This document shows, in pieces, positions 27,542 through 35,703 of a DNA stretch of 64,000 bases; position 1 is the stretch's first letter, and each line of letters opens with the position of its first letter. The stretch spans positions 102,753-166,752 of the forward strand of contig BJHK01000005.1 of the NCBI GenBank assembly GCA_014192425.1, written 5' to 3'. The notes below the pieces were generated by a model that saw only the letters and a program-made list of their open reading frames with translations, ran no database searches and was not told the DNA's origin. Made by a program: the position numbers and the translations under genes. This DNA comes from Planctomycetia bacterium. Lineage in GTDB: Bacteria > Planctomycetota > Planctomycetia > Pirellulales > UBA1268.

Positions 27542-27945
27542 CGGCAGCCTCGGATCCGGCAGCCTGCTGGATCGCCGCGTCGAGCTCCGAAGGGGGCCGC
27601 ATCGGCAGGGCCGTGGGGCATTTTTGCCTGTCCCACCTGCTTTCGGGCCGCTTTCGGGCCGCGGAAGCTACGGGCTCTTAGGCATTTTTCGCGCCGGTGC
27701 GGCGATTCTTGACAGGGCGGGGAAGCCTGTTAGCCTAATCGCCTAGATTTCCCAGTCAGGAAAGTCATGCCGACCGGCATTTCTTCCGCACCTTGCCTAT
27801 ATGGCGTGGTGCCTCTGGGCAGTCTCCCCCTACGACCTTTCTGATCACCACGTTCGCTGCGGTCCGGTAGCCGTCCCGGATCGGGGTTCATTTCGTGACG
27901 GCTTCATGGACGCACACGCGTTCTGTCCCCAAGTGGAGGTTTGTG
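27542..27945 (+). other. 404-base non-coding stretch before the Cys-rich protein
   Basis: Contains an 11-bp tandem repeat CTTTCGGGCCG twice (27640-27661), a candidate promoter with a consensus TTGACA at 27709 and a leader of about 200 bases with no convincing gene. A short open frame in the leader (27801-28016) overlaps the Cys-rich gene and looks spurious. The AT-rich patches here contrast with flanking genes. A GGAGG Shine-Dalgarno lies just before ATG 27946. Confidence 0.5.
27709..27736 (+). promoter_or_regulatory. Candidate strong promoter for the Cys-rich protein gene
   Basis: Perfect -35 TTGACA (27709-27714), a 16-base spacer and TAGCCT (27731-27736) preceded by TGT, giving an extended -10 look. 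Transcription from here would leave an untranslated leader of about 200 bases before ATG 27946. Eye-read, untested. Confidence 0.42.
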
Positions 27946-28422
27946 ATGAAGCGTTTCCTGGGTTTTGCTGTCGCGATGTTCTTCGCCCTCGTCGCCATCG
28001 CCCTCGTGGGCGGTGACGCTGGAGCCGTTGCCGGTCACGGTTGCCACGGTGCCAAGCGGTGCCATGGCGGCCTGTTCGCGCGTCATCGTGAGAAGAAGTG
28101 CCACGGCGGCTTGTTCGCCGGCCGGAAGAACCGTCGCTGCCACGGTGCTGAGGCTGAGGCCGTCGATTGCGGCGCGTGCGGCGCGTCCGCCGATGCCGGT
28201 GCCTGCGGCGATGCCGGTGCCTGCGGCGATGCCGGTGCCTGCGGCGATGCCGGTGCCTGCGGTGAGTCGACCGGGTGCTCGTCCTGCGGCGAGGCTGCGG
28301 TCGAGGGTGGTTGCGCCGGCGGTGCCTGCGGCGGTTCGGGCGTGATCTCCGAGGGCGTGATCTCCGAGGGCGTGCCCACCGAGGCCGCTCCGGTTGCTCC
28401 CGCTGCTCCGGCGAAGACCTGA
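27946..28422 (+). CDS. Small secreted Cys/His-rich repeat protein
   Basis: A 158-residue protein of unknown function. A signal-like N-terminus (MKRFLGFAVAMFFALVAIAL) is followed by four Cys-His-Gly units (one GHGCHG, three in basic contexts such as KRCHGGLFA), then a run of Ala-Cys-Gly-Asp-Ala-Gly repeats encoded by four 18-bp tandem copies (28192-28263). More Cys residues and a Gly-Val-Ile-Ser-Glu duplication precede an Ala/Pro tail. About 14 Cys in some 130 mature residues suggest metal binding or dense disulfide cross-linking, possibly surface-layer or structural. ATG 27946 has a GGAGG site upstream. It has its own promoter and terminator. Confidence 0.75.
   Translation: MKRFLGFAVAMFFALVAIALVGGDAGAVAGHGCHGAKRCHGGLFARHREKKCHGGLFAGRKNRRCHGAEAEAVDCGACGASADAGACGDAGACGDAGACGDAGACGESTGCSSCGEAAVEGGCAGGACGGSGVISEGVISEGVPTEAAPVAPAAPAKT
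28192..28263 (+). repeat. 18-bp tandem repeat, four copies, inside the Cys-rich gene
   Basis: Unit GATGCCGGTGCCTGCGGC repeated four times head to tail, the last differing only at its final base. Each unit encodes Asp-Ala-Gly-Ala-Cys-Gly. The near-perfect DNA identity indicates recent expansion and a locus likely to vary in copy number between strains. Confidence 0.95.
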
Positions 28423-28502
28423 TCGCATCATGGACTGAACGGTGGCCGCGAGCGGCGGGCCTAGCCCACGATCGCCGGTGCCGAGCAGCATTTGATCCGA
28501 CG

Positions 28503-28535
28503 AGCCGGGCCTCCTGCGGGGGGCCCGGCTTTTTT
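28503..28535 (+). terminator. Rho-independent terminator after the Cys-rich gene
   Basis: A perfect 9-bp stem (28503-28511 with 28522-28530) with a ten-base loop, followed by a run of Ts through 28535. It lies 80 bases after the stop of the Cys-rich gene and abuts the end of the convergent AsmA-like gene. Confidence 0.85.
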
Positions 28536-30142
28536 CATTCAAATGCGGGAGCCGGTGGCGGCGGTGTTGGAGCCGGTGGCGCCGCCGGTGCCTGCACGGA
28601 CGGCCCCCCCGGAGCAGCCTCGCCTGGCGGGGGCACAAGCAGCCGGCGGATCAACCTGCCGCCGCGCCGGGGCGGCTGCTGGTTCGGGCTGGCTCCCTCG
28701 ACAGCCCGCCGCTCCGCCCGTCGTCGGGCGATCTCCTCGAGCAGATCACCCACGACGTCCACGACCGCAGCCGCCGTGGCATCGCCGCCCGTCGGACTCT
28801 TCACAGTCGTATCGGGAGGAACGTTCGTGGGTGTCGCGTCCAAGGAGGCTGGCGGCAGCCCCTGGTTCGGTCCGGGGTTGCTCCCACTCTTTTCCGGCGC
28901 GTTCCCCGTCCGCAGCCGTTCGACGAGTTCGCCGACGACGTCCGAGGCGGTGGCCGCGATCGATCCGTCGAACTCGACCTTCGGCGCGCCGAGTTCGCCG
29001 CCGATGCCCAGCGAGATCGTCTTTCCGGCGAGCGCGGCGAGCAACGGCCTGTCCTGCGGCAGCCCCTCGGGAATCGGCACGGAGAGTTGCAGGGCGAGGG
29101 AGCGATCGTCGAGCCCGACGGACCCGCGCGAGTGCATGTCCAGCCGCTGGCCCGGCCGCGCCAGCGGCAGGCCGAACCGCAGCCCGTCGTGAAACACCCG
29201 CCGATCCTCGAGGCGAAACTTCACCAGCGACTCGTCCGCGAGCTTGATCGCCGGCGGCTCTGGAATCCGGCCGGGCAGCGACTGCACGAGGCTGGCCACG
29301 AGCGGCCCGGGGCCGAGCACGACTTCGTGCATCGCCAGTTCACCGGCGAGGGTGCCCGAGGCCGGATCACCGACGGGAATCCTGCCGCCGTCGAGCCGCA
29401 GCGAGAACCGGCCGCTGGTGCGGGCGGCGTCGGCGAGAATGGGGGCGATGTAGGCGAGCACTCCCTGGGCCACGGCCGGCTCCATCCGGGCATCGACGAG
29501 CAACCGCACGGGCTCGATCGTCCACTCGCTGGCCGCGCCGTCGGCCGATGGCCTTAGGGCGGCGCGAACATCGATCGGGTCGCTGATCCACGGTTCCTGC
29601 GTCCACGGCCCGGCGATCTGCACGATGGCATCGTCGACCTCGAGCGCGAGCCGCACCGGACTGCGCCGCGGCCGGCGGCCACCAGCGGTCTCCGGCGCGG
29701 CTGGCGGGGCGAAGAGCCCCTCGAGGTTCGACTTTCGCTCGGCGTCGAACACGATGCTGACCCGCGGCCGCTCGACCCGCAGCGTGCCGACATCACCGGC
29801 GGAGAAGAGAATCGCCGCGAGGCCGTTGCTGGCCTCGATCCTGCCCACGGTCACCGGCGACTCCGTGCCATCCTGCGGCACGACGGTCACGTCCTCGGCG
29901 ACGATCGGCCCGAGCCAACCGAGCCTGACGCGGCCGATCCGCACGTCCCCGCGCAGTTCGGGCACGGCGGCGGCAATGAGCCGGGACACCCGGTCGGGGC
30001 TGGCGAGCAACCAGGGAAGGCAGGCGATCCCCACCCCGATCGCCAGCGCGAGTCCGAGGATCAGCCGCCCCAGCAGCCGCGGCCGGCGTCGACCGCCGTC
30101 CGAGGAAGCGGTTGCAGACGAATGCCCTGGCATGTGATCCAT
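28535..30142 (-). CDS. AsmA-like membrane-anchored protein
   Basis: About 535 residues. The N-terminal helix LILGLALAIGVGIACLPWLL anchors the protein in the inner membrane. The beginning of the periplasmic part (VSRLIAAAVPELRGDVRIGRVRLGWLGPIVAEDV) is the usual AsmA/DUF748 start, and LRVERPRVSIVFDAERKSNL is a second family motif. These proteins resemble TamB/AsmA lipid-bridge proteins implicated in phospholipid transport to the outer membrane. The last 100 residues are Pro/Ala-rich with a charged patch (RRRAERRAVEG) and probably disordered. ATG 30142 is preferred, with 30133 and 30178 as alternatives. It is convergent with the Cys-rich gene. Confidence 0.72.
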   Translation of the reverse strand: MDHMPGHSSATASSDGGRRRPRLLGRLILGLALAIGVGIACLPWLLASPDRVSRLIAAAVPELRGDVRIGRVRLGWLGPIVAEDVTVVPQDGTESPVTVGRIEASNGLAAILFSAGDVGTLRVERPRVSIVFDAERKSNLEGLFAPPAAPETAGGRRPRRSPVRLALEVDDAIVQIAGPWTQEPWISDPIDVRAALRPSADGAASEWTIEPVRLLVDARMEPAVAQGVLAYIAPILADAARTSGRFSLRLDGGRIPVGDPASGTLAGELAMHEVVLGPGPLVASLVQSLPGRIPEPPAIKLADESLVKFRLEDRRVFHDGLRFGLPLARPGQRLDMHSRGSVGLDDRSLALQLSVPIPEGLPQDRPLLAALAGKTISLGIGGELGAPKVEFDGSIAATASDVVGELVERLRTGNAPEKSGSNPGPNQGLPPASLDATPTNVPPDTTVKSPTGGDATAAAVVDVVGDLLEEIARRRAERRAVEGASPNQQPPRRGGRLIRRLLVPPPGEAAPGGPSVQAPAAPPAPTPPPPAPAFE

Positions 30143-30279
30143 GATTCTCGTTCTCCATCGTGCACGGGCGAGTTGCAACCGCCGGTCCGCGCGACAAGAC
30201 GGGACAAGGGGGCATCTCGGGGACTGCGATTGTACGCAGGCTGGCGGCCATCCGGTTCGTGCGGACGGTTCCCCGATGT

Positions 30280-30287
30280 GCTACAAT
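30280..30287 (+). promoter_or_regulatory. Extended -10 promoter element for tRNA-Gly
   Basis: A TG-C-TACAAT extended -10 box (TACAAT at 30282-30287) ends 11 bases before the first tRNA base, suitable spacing for a short 5' leader. No clear -35 hexamer is visible at the expected position. Confidence 0.5.
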
Positions 30288-30298
30288 CCTGCAAAACC

Positions 30299-30371
30299 GC
30301 GGGCGTAGCTCAGTTGGTAGAGCGCTAGCTTCCCAAGCTGGATGTCGAGGGTTCGAGTCCCTTCGCCCGCT
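30299..30371 (+). tRNA. tRNA-Gly, anticodon CCC
   Basis: A 73-base cloverleaf. The acceptor stem GCGGGCG pairs with CGCCCGC, the D arm has GCTC/GAGC, the anticodon stem CTAGC/GCTGG encloses loop TTCCCAA with CCC at positions 34-36 (reads GGG), and the T arm is GAGGG/CCCTT with loop TTCGAGT. The discriminator is T and CCA is not encoded, so the cell needs a CCA-adding enzyme, which fits the gene at 1498-2757. A short T-rich tail follows. Confidence 0.97.
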
Positions 30372-30489
30372 TTTCTTGTTTCGCCGTCATCACGTGGAAA
30401 ACACGGGGGATTGTCGGCTTCTTCCCACGGGCGGATTTTTTGCCCGAGGGCCTGCAGGCCCCCGGGGAGCAAACAAGGAGGCCAGGGCC

Positions 30490-31587
30490 ATGACGAGGAT
30501 CATGACCGGTGTCTGGTTGCTGCTGGCTTTGATTGCGGCGCCGCGCACAGGTTTCGCGGCAGATCCTTTCTGGGGGGCAGATCCGACGTGGAACCTGCTG
30601 CATGAACCCGCGATCGAGCAGGAACTGAAGCTCTCGCCGGCCCAGAACCAGCAACTCCGTGCCCTGTTGGACGGGCTCGATGCGAAGTTCTTCCCGCTTC
30701 GCAATCAGCCGCGCGAGGGCGGGAGCAAGCAGGCGGCGGCGATAGTGGAGCAGGCCGTCAACGGTATGGAATCGCTTCTGACCAAGGCCCAGTCACGTCG
30801 CTTCGCGGAAATCCGCGTCCGACTGCAGGGAACCGGGGTTCTGCTGCAGGATGAAATCGTGAAGCGGATGCGCTATGCGCCGGAGCAGCGCGAGCAACTC
30901 GTCACGGTCATCTCCGAGACACTGGTCGCGACCCGTGCATTGGAGACAAGAGCTGGCAATGGGGAGCCGCGGGAGCCCCTGGAGAAGCAGTACGCCGAAC
31001 TCAAGCGGGATGAACTGCAGGCCGTGACGAGAATCCTGAAGCCCGCTCAGCGCTCCGTCTGGCAGAACGCGCTCGGCCGCGATTTCGACCTGACCAGACT
31101 CGGACGGCCTGCCTACAAGCCGCCGGAACTCGTCGCATCGGGCGCCTGGTTGAACTCGGAACCGCTGACGCTCGAGTCACTGGCCGGCAGTGTGGTCGTC
31201 GTGCACTTCTATGCGTTCGGCTGCATCAACTGCATCCACAATTACCCGACGTATCTGGAATGGCAGGAGAAGTTCCGGGACAAGAAGGTGGTGATCCTCG
31301 GCATCCACACGCCGGAGACGAATGCCGAACAGGACTCCGCCGCCGTCAAGAACAAGGCCGCGGGCGCCGGATTCACGTTCCCCGTGCTGATCGACACCGC
31401 AAAAGCCAACTGGAACGCGTGGGGAAACTCCATGTGGCCCTCCGTCTATCTGGTCGACAAGCGCGGCTACCTCCGGTATTTTTGGCCCGGTGAACTCAAG
31501 TGGAACGGGGCGTCCGGAGATGCATGGATCGGCGCCCGGATCGAGGAATTGCTCGCCGAACCCGCTTGTCCGACACCCGCCGATTGA
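30490..31587 (+). CDS. Secreted thioredoxin-fold (TlpA/redoxin-like) protein with helical N-domain
   Basis: A 365-residue protein. The signal peptide runs to about residue 25 (RTGFAA). Residues about 30-200 are helical and look like an LTXXQ/periplasmic-sensor-type domain (LKLSPAQNQQLRALL, then LTKAQSRRFAEIRVRLQG). The C-terminal thioredoxin domain has VVHFYAFGCINCIHNYP, a Cys-Ile-Asn-Cys redox site. Such TlpA-like proteins reduce periplasmic disulfides, often in cytochrome maturation, but the partner is unknown. ATG 30490 has an AAGGAGG site nine bases upstream. It starts 118 bases after the tRNA and could be read through from it. Confidence 0.82.
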   Translation: MTRIMTGVWLLLALIAAPRTGFAADPFWGADPTWNLLHEPAIEQELKLSPAQNQQLRALLDGLDAKFFPLRNQPREGGSKQAAAIVEQAVNGMESLLTKAQSRRFAEIRVRLQGTGVLLQDEIVKRMRYAPEQREQLVTVISETLVATRALETRAGNGEPREPLEKQYAELKRDELQAVTRILKPAQRSVWQNALGRDFDLTRLGRPAYKPPELVASGAWLNSEPLTLESLAGSVVVVHFYAFGCINCIHNYPTYLEWQEKFRDKKVVILGIHTPETNAEQDSAAVKNKAAGAGFTFPVLIDTAKANWNAWGNSMWPSVYLVDKRGYLRYFWPGELKWNGASGDAWIGARIEELLAEPACPTPAD

Positions 31588-31676
31588 TTCTCCTGCTGCA
31601 TCTCTGCGCCGGCCTGCGTGGGGCGTAGACCGGAAGCGTTCAGGCACGAACGCTCCGCCCGCGGGGTGGCCGGACT

Positions 31677-32876
31677 TCAGCCAGCGTGGGCCGCCTGCTC
31701 ACCCGCCCGCAACGATGCGTCGATCGCCCGGAGCATGGCGATCGCCCGGGCCATCGCCGCCGCATCCACCTCGTGCACCGACACGGGCATACCCAGCCCG
31801 CGGAGCATCGTCAGCGTCAGCCGGCCGCCGAGATGCTGGCGAAACTCCTCCAGCCCCGCGAAGATCTGCGTCTCTTCCAGCAGCGGGTGATGGATCGGCA
31901 GCTGCAAATCCTGCAGCGCCCGCACCGCCCGCAGGGCGTCGGCCCGGTCGAGACCGAGGGCGAGGTGCGAGTAGAGCGTGTCCAGGGCCACACCGATCGC
32001 CACCGCCTCGCCGTGCCGCAGGTCGTAGCCGGTGAGCTGTTCCAGCTTGTGGGCCGACCAGTGCCCGAAATCGAGCGGCCGGGCCGACTGCATCTCGAAG
32101 GCGTCGCCACCGTGCGTGATGTGATGCAGGTGCATGAGCACGCTGGAGCGGATCGCCGGCATGACCGCGGTCCAGTCGCGCCGGGCGATGTCGGCCGCAT
32201 GCCGGCAGAGAAAGTCGAAGGCGGCCGGGCTCTTCAACAGCGAGACCTTGACCGCCTCGGAGAACCCCGCGCGAAAATCCCGGTCCGGGAGACGGGCGAT
32301 CAGGCCCTGGTCGTTCACCACGCCCCACGGCACGGCGAACGTCCCCTTCCAGTTCTTCTTGCCGAAGGCGTTGATCGCATTCTTGACGCCGACGCCGGAG
32401 TCGGCCTGGGCGAGCGTCGTCGTCGGAAACCGCACGAGCCGGATGCCGCGGTGCGCGATGGCGGCGGCATAGCCAACCGCGTCGAGCAGCGCACCGCCGC
32501 CGACGACGAGCACGTAGGAGCGGCGATCGAGGCCGTCCCGCTCGATCGACCGGAGCACGTGGTTGACGGTTTGGTCGTCGTTCTTCGCCTGCTCTCCGCC
32601 GTCGAGGCACTCGATCGGCGTTACGAGTTCGACCCGCGGCCGCTGCTCGGCGAGCCGGGCGGCGAGGTTCCGCAGGAGCCGCGGATCGGCATCGGCCACG
32701 GCCCGATCGACCCACACCTGCATGCGGGCCGGGCCGTTGTCGCCCTGAAACCACGGCGCGATCAGGTCCCAGTCGGCCCCGAAACAGTCGCGGGTAAATC
32801 GCAGCCGCAGCGTCTGGGGGACGCTGAAACTGACGTCGTAGGAATCCTCGGAGATCGACCAGGGGATGGACGACAT
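31677..32876 (-). CDS. 3-dehydroquinate synthase-like sugar phosphate cyclase (EboD-like)
   Basis: Probable NAD-dependent cyclase of about 399 residues. It has the family glycine motif VLVVGGGALLDAVGYAAA, RFPTTTLAQADSGVGVKNAIN, SEAVKVSLLKSP, HITHGGDAFEMQSARPLDFGH and YDLRHGEAVAIGVALD, covering the NAD and zinc-binding regions. These wordings (GVKNAIN, HRGIRLVRFPTT) fit the EboD-type branch rather than shikimate-pathway AroB, but no other ebo genes are adjacent, so the product is unknown. ATG 32876 (MSSIPWSIS) is preferred over a GTG at 32912. Confidence 0.75.
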   Translation of the reverse strand: MSSIPWSISEDSYDVSFSVPQTLRLRFTRDCFGADWDLIAPWFQGDNGPARMQVWVDRAVADADPRLLRNLAARLAEQRPRVELVTPIECLDGGEQAKNDDQTVNHVLRSIERDGLDRRSYVLVVGGGALLDAVGYAAAIAHRGIRLVRFPTTTLAQADSGVGVKNAINAFGKKNWKGTFAVPWGVVNDQGLIARLPDRDFRAGFSEAVKVSLLKSPAAFDFLCRHAADIARRDWTAVMPAIRSSVLMHLHHITHGGDAFEMQSARPLDFGHWSAHKLEQLTGYDLRHGEAVAIGVALDTLYSHLALGLDRADALRAVRALQDLQLPIHHPLLEETQIFAGLEEFRQHLGGRLTLTMLRGLGMPVSVHEVDAAAMARAIAMLRAIDASLRAGEQAAHAG

Positions 32877-33001
32877 GACACGCGCGACCCGCGGAGGGGC
32901 ATGACCGGCCACGACCGGACCGATGGCCCGACCTCACGTCCAGACTAACCGGCGAGAACCCGCGTTCAAAACAGGAAGCTGGGTCCGACCAAGGCCACGG
33001 C

Positions 33002-34213
33002 CTACCGCGACTTCTCCGCCTTCCGATACTCCCACGGCGGCGTCGGGTTCGGCTGCGACCAGAGCCCCAGCCCTTGGGCCTGCGCCTGGGACTGGGCTGC
33101 CGCCAGGGCCGGATCCTTGGAGTAGGCGGCGTAGTGCCAGGCGTTGCCCGTGGCCACCATCTGCTGGTTGACGTCGATGCCATCGGTGTAGAGCCGGCCG
33201 ACCCAGCGGCCGTAGCGATCCCGGCCGTCGTCCACGACCTCGATCGTCTTGCCGAACACCATCCCGGCCAGCGCCTGCCGCGACACCTGGCCGAAGTCCT
33301 GCCCGGCCTCCGGGGCGTCGATGCCGGCGAGACGCACCTTCTGCTGCTGGTTCATGTCGTCGAGGCAGGTCACCGTGTCGCCGTCGTAGACCTTGACCAC
33401 GCGCCAGAGGTGCGAGTTGGCCGCCCGCGAGGACGGGGCTGCGGCCGGTGCCATGCCGCCGCTGCTGACCGGCAGGGCCGACACGGACGCCGGCACCGGA
33501 ACCGACGGCGGCACGCCGGTCGGCGGCATCACCGGAACGACCGGTGGCACCGGCATGGCGATCGCGGCCGGCGGCGGCGTTTGCTGGCCGGCGGGCGCCG
33601 CGGCCCACCCCGCGGCCGATTCGCTCGAAGGCCCCCATGTCTGGGGTGGTTGCGGCACCGCGGGGGCCGCGCTCAGGGCATAGCCGGCGATCGGCGGCGG
33701 CGCTGCCTGAGGACTCACTGGGGGAGGCAGCGGTGCGGGAAACGGCTGCGTCGGGCCGGACTGCATGCCGGGCGGTGCGGCGTAGTTTGGCGCGTACGGC
33801 GGGGGACCGGCGGGGAACTGATACGCCTGCGGCGGACGATACGCGGCCTGATGCGCCGCGACGACGGGAGGCCCGATCGCATAGGTGAAGGTGTAGGTGG
33901 GCGCGTAGTAGTGGACCGATGGCCGGCCATCGGGACCGATGCCGTTGATGGGGATCGGCCGCGGCTGCCAGTTGGGGGGAATCGTTCCCCCCTGGATCAC
34001 GTACGCCGGCCAGGGCGTCGCCTGCGCTGTGTCGGCGGCGGCGCTGGAACCGCCCCCAGCGTCACCCGGTCGGGCCGTGGCCGACGCACCTCCCGTGGCC
34101 CAGGCGCTCACCTTCGCGGCGTCGGCCTGCGGATTGCCCTGCCCGCTGGCAGGTGACACGCCCAGGGCGAGGCATGCCAGCACCGCCCACGCGGCCCGCG
34201 GCTCGAATCGCAT
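33002..34213 (-). CDS. Secreted thermonuclease (SNase) domain protein with Pro-rich N-half
   Basis: About 403 residues. The signal peptide runs to about residue 25 (LGVSPASGQ). About 200 residues of Pro/Ala/Gly/Tyr-rich low complexity follow, and then an SNase OB-fold: VVKVYDGDTVTCLDD, KVRLAGIDAPEAGQ with the predicted catalytic Arg and Glu, and RDRYGRWVGRLY with the second catalytic Arg. All three residues expected for micrococcal nuclease-type catalysis seem present. It is probably an extracellular or envelope nuclease for nutrient DNA/RNA, tethered by the flexible region. ATG 34213 chosen because the signal peptide starts there. Confidence 0.8.
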   Translation of the reverse strand: MRFEPRAAWAVLACLALGVSPASGQGNPQADAAKVSAWATGGASATARPGDAGGGSSAAADTAQATPWPAYVIQGGTIPPNWQPRPIPINGIGPDGRPSVHYYAPTYTFTYAIGPPVVAAHQAAYRPPQAYQFPAGPPPYAPNYAAPPGMQSGPTQPFPAPLPPPVSPQAAPPPIAGYALSAAPAVPQPPQTWGPSSESAAGWAAAPAGQQTPPPAAIAMPVPPVVPVMPPTGVPPSVPVPASVSALPVSSGGMAPAAAPSSRAANSHLWRVVKVYDGDTVTCLDDMNQQQKVRLAGIDAPEAGQDFGQVSRQALAGMVFGKTIEVVDDGRDRYGRWVGRLYTDGIDVNQQMVATGNAWHYAAYSKDPALAAAQSQAQAQGLGLWSQPNPTPPWEYRKAEKSR

Positions 34214-34380
34214 CCGCTGTCGGCGTCCCGTCCCCACGCGTCCCCTCCGGTCGTCAGCGCTTGCCGGCACAGGCCGACGCCGAGTGGTGCCATCGGAAGA
34301 ACGCCCCGCCTCCGTGCAGGCATTTCCCCTCCAGCCGATACGGCTTGCCGCCGCGGCGCAAACTGGGTGAACTGGGTGGC

Positions 34381-35703
34381 ATGCAGAGCACGCTGACAGC
34401 AGGATTCCGTGGCTTCATCGCGGCCGCCGTGGCGACGTGGGGAGCGGCCCGGGCCGGCGACGTCGCCGACATCCGCCCGCTGGTGGCCGCGGCCCGGCAG
34501 GCCGGACTGCGTGTGCTGGAGTCGCGGCACCTCGCGCTGGTCACGGACCGGCCCGACAGGGCGGGTGACGGCGTCGCCGACCTGCCGCGCATCTTCGACG
34601 AGGCGTTCGCGCGCTGGTGCGACCACTACGGGATCGCGGCCGCAGCCCAGCGCGACTGGCGCGGGCTGGGCTGCCTCGTCGTGAATCCGGAAGCGTTCCG
34701 CTCCGCCGGGCTGATCGATGCCACGGTGCCGGCATTCCGCAACGGCTGTAGCGCCGGCAACCGCTTCTGGCTGGCGGACCAGCCGAACCCGGCGTATCGG
34801 CGCCACCTTCTCCTTCACGAGGGCGTCCACGCCTTCACGACCACGGTCCGCCGGCTCGCCGCGCCGGAGTGGTACACCGAGGGGATCGCCGAATACCTCG
34901 CCACCCACCGGCTCGCGGCCGATGCCGCGGGCGTGCCCCGCTTCGAGCAGACGCCGATCCCGGCCCGCACGTCCGACGTGGAGCAGCTCGGCCGGATCGA
35001 GAGCCTGCGCGCGGCTGCCGCCGCGGGCCGCACGGAGCCGCTGTCCCGGGTCTTCACGGCGCCGGTCGGCAACCATGAGCTCGCCGCCTATGCGGCGAGC
35101 TGGGCCGCCGTCGCCTTCCTCTCCGGCCATCCGGCCCACGCCCCGCATTTCACTGCCGCCGAGCGCGGCCCGCTCGACGAGCGGTTCACGGAGCGGCTCA
35201 CCTCCCGGCCCGGCTGGGACGCCGCCCGCGTGGCCCGCGATCACGCCGCGTTCATCGCCGAGCTCGACTACGGCTACGACTTCGAGCGGACCGTGATCGA
35301 CTGGTCGCCGGGCAAGCCGCTGACCGCGGCCCGGCAGATCGCCGTGGCGGCCGATCGGGGCTGGCAGAATACCGGCTTCACGGCCACGGCCGGCCCCCAC
35401 TGCCGCTTCGCCGCCACCGGCCGGATCGAAGTGGGCCGGCTCGAGGCCGCGGACGGCACCACGACCGTGCTCGAGAGCGAGGCCGACGGCATCACGCTTC
35501 GCTGGTACCGTGGCCGGCCGGTCGGGCGGCTGCTGGTGGCGCAGTGGATCGACGACGCGACGGGATTCCGCGTGCTCGCCACGGGGGCGGAAGGCGAGTT
35601 CACCGCGGCCGTCCCCGGCCCGCTGTTCGTGAAGATCAACGAATCACCGGGGGGACTGGCCGACAACCGGGGCCGGCTGGAGGTCGAGCTTCAGCCGCGC
35701 TAG
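34381..35703 (+). CDS. Secreted zinc metallopeptidase-like protein (HExxH)
   Basis: A 440-residue protein with an export signal (FIAAAVATWGAARA). It has a gluzincin-type active site, LLLHEGVHAFTT with HEGVH at 146-150, and the third ligand candidate Glu167 in WYTEGIAEYLA. This helix-and-Glu pattern resembles peptidase MA-like/DUF1570 proteins. The C-terminal 130 residues (after DWSPGKPLTA) form a beta-rich region, perhaps a binding domain. Peptidase activity is inferred from motifs only. ATG 34381 begins the signal. Its TAG stop interlocks with the stop of the convergent subtilase (CTAG). Confidence 0.75.
   Translation: MQSTLTAGFRGFIAAAVATWGAARAGDVADIRPLVAAARQAGLRVLESRHLALVTDRPDRAGDGVADLPRIFDEAFARWCDHYGIAAAAQRDWRGLGCLVVNPEAFRSAGLIDATVPAFRNGCSAGNRFWLADQPNPAYRRHLLLHEGVHAFTTTVRRLAAPEWYTEGIAEYLATHRLAADAAGVPRFEQTPIPARTSDVEQLGRIESLRAAAAAGRTEPLSRVFTAPVGNHELAAYAASWAAVAFLSGHPAHAPHFTAAERGPLDERFTERLTSRPGWDAARVARDHAAFIAELDYGYDFERTVIDWSPGKPLTAARQIAVAADRGWQNTGFTATAGPHCRFAATGRIEVGRLEAADGTTTVLESEADGITLRWYRGRPVGRLLVAQWIDDATGFRVLATGAEGEFTAAVPGPLFVKINESPGGLADNRGRLEVELQPR

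Noticed and set aside
27801-28016. Short 71-codon frame in the leader of the Cys-rich gene
   Set aside because: No clear ribosome-binding site, composition unlike a real protein and overlap with the Cys-rich gene.
28192-28263. Tandem units considered as a CRISPR array
   Set aside because: Units are contiguous with no spacers, only 18 bases long and in frame with an exported protein.
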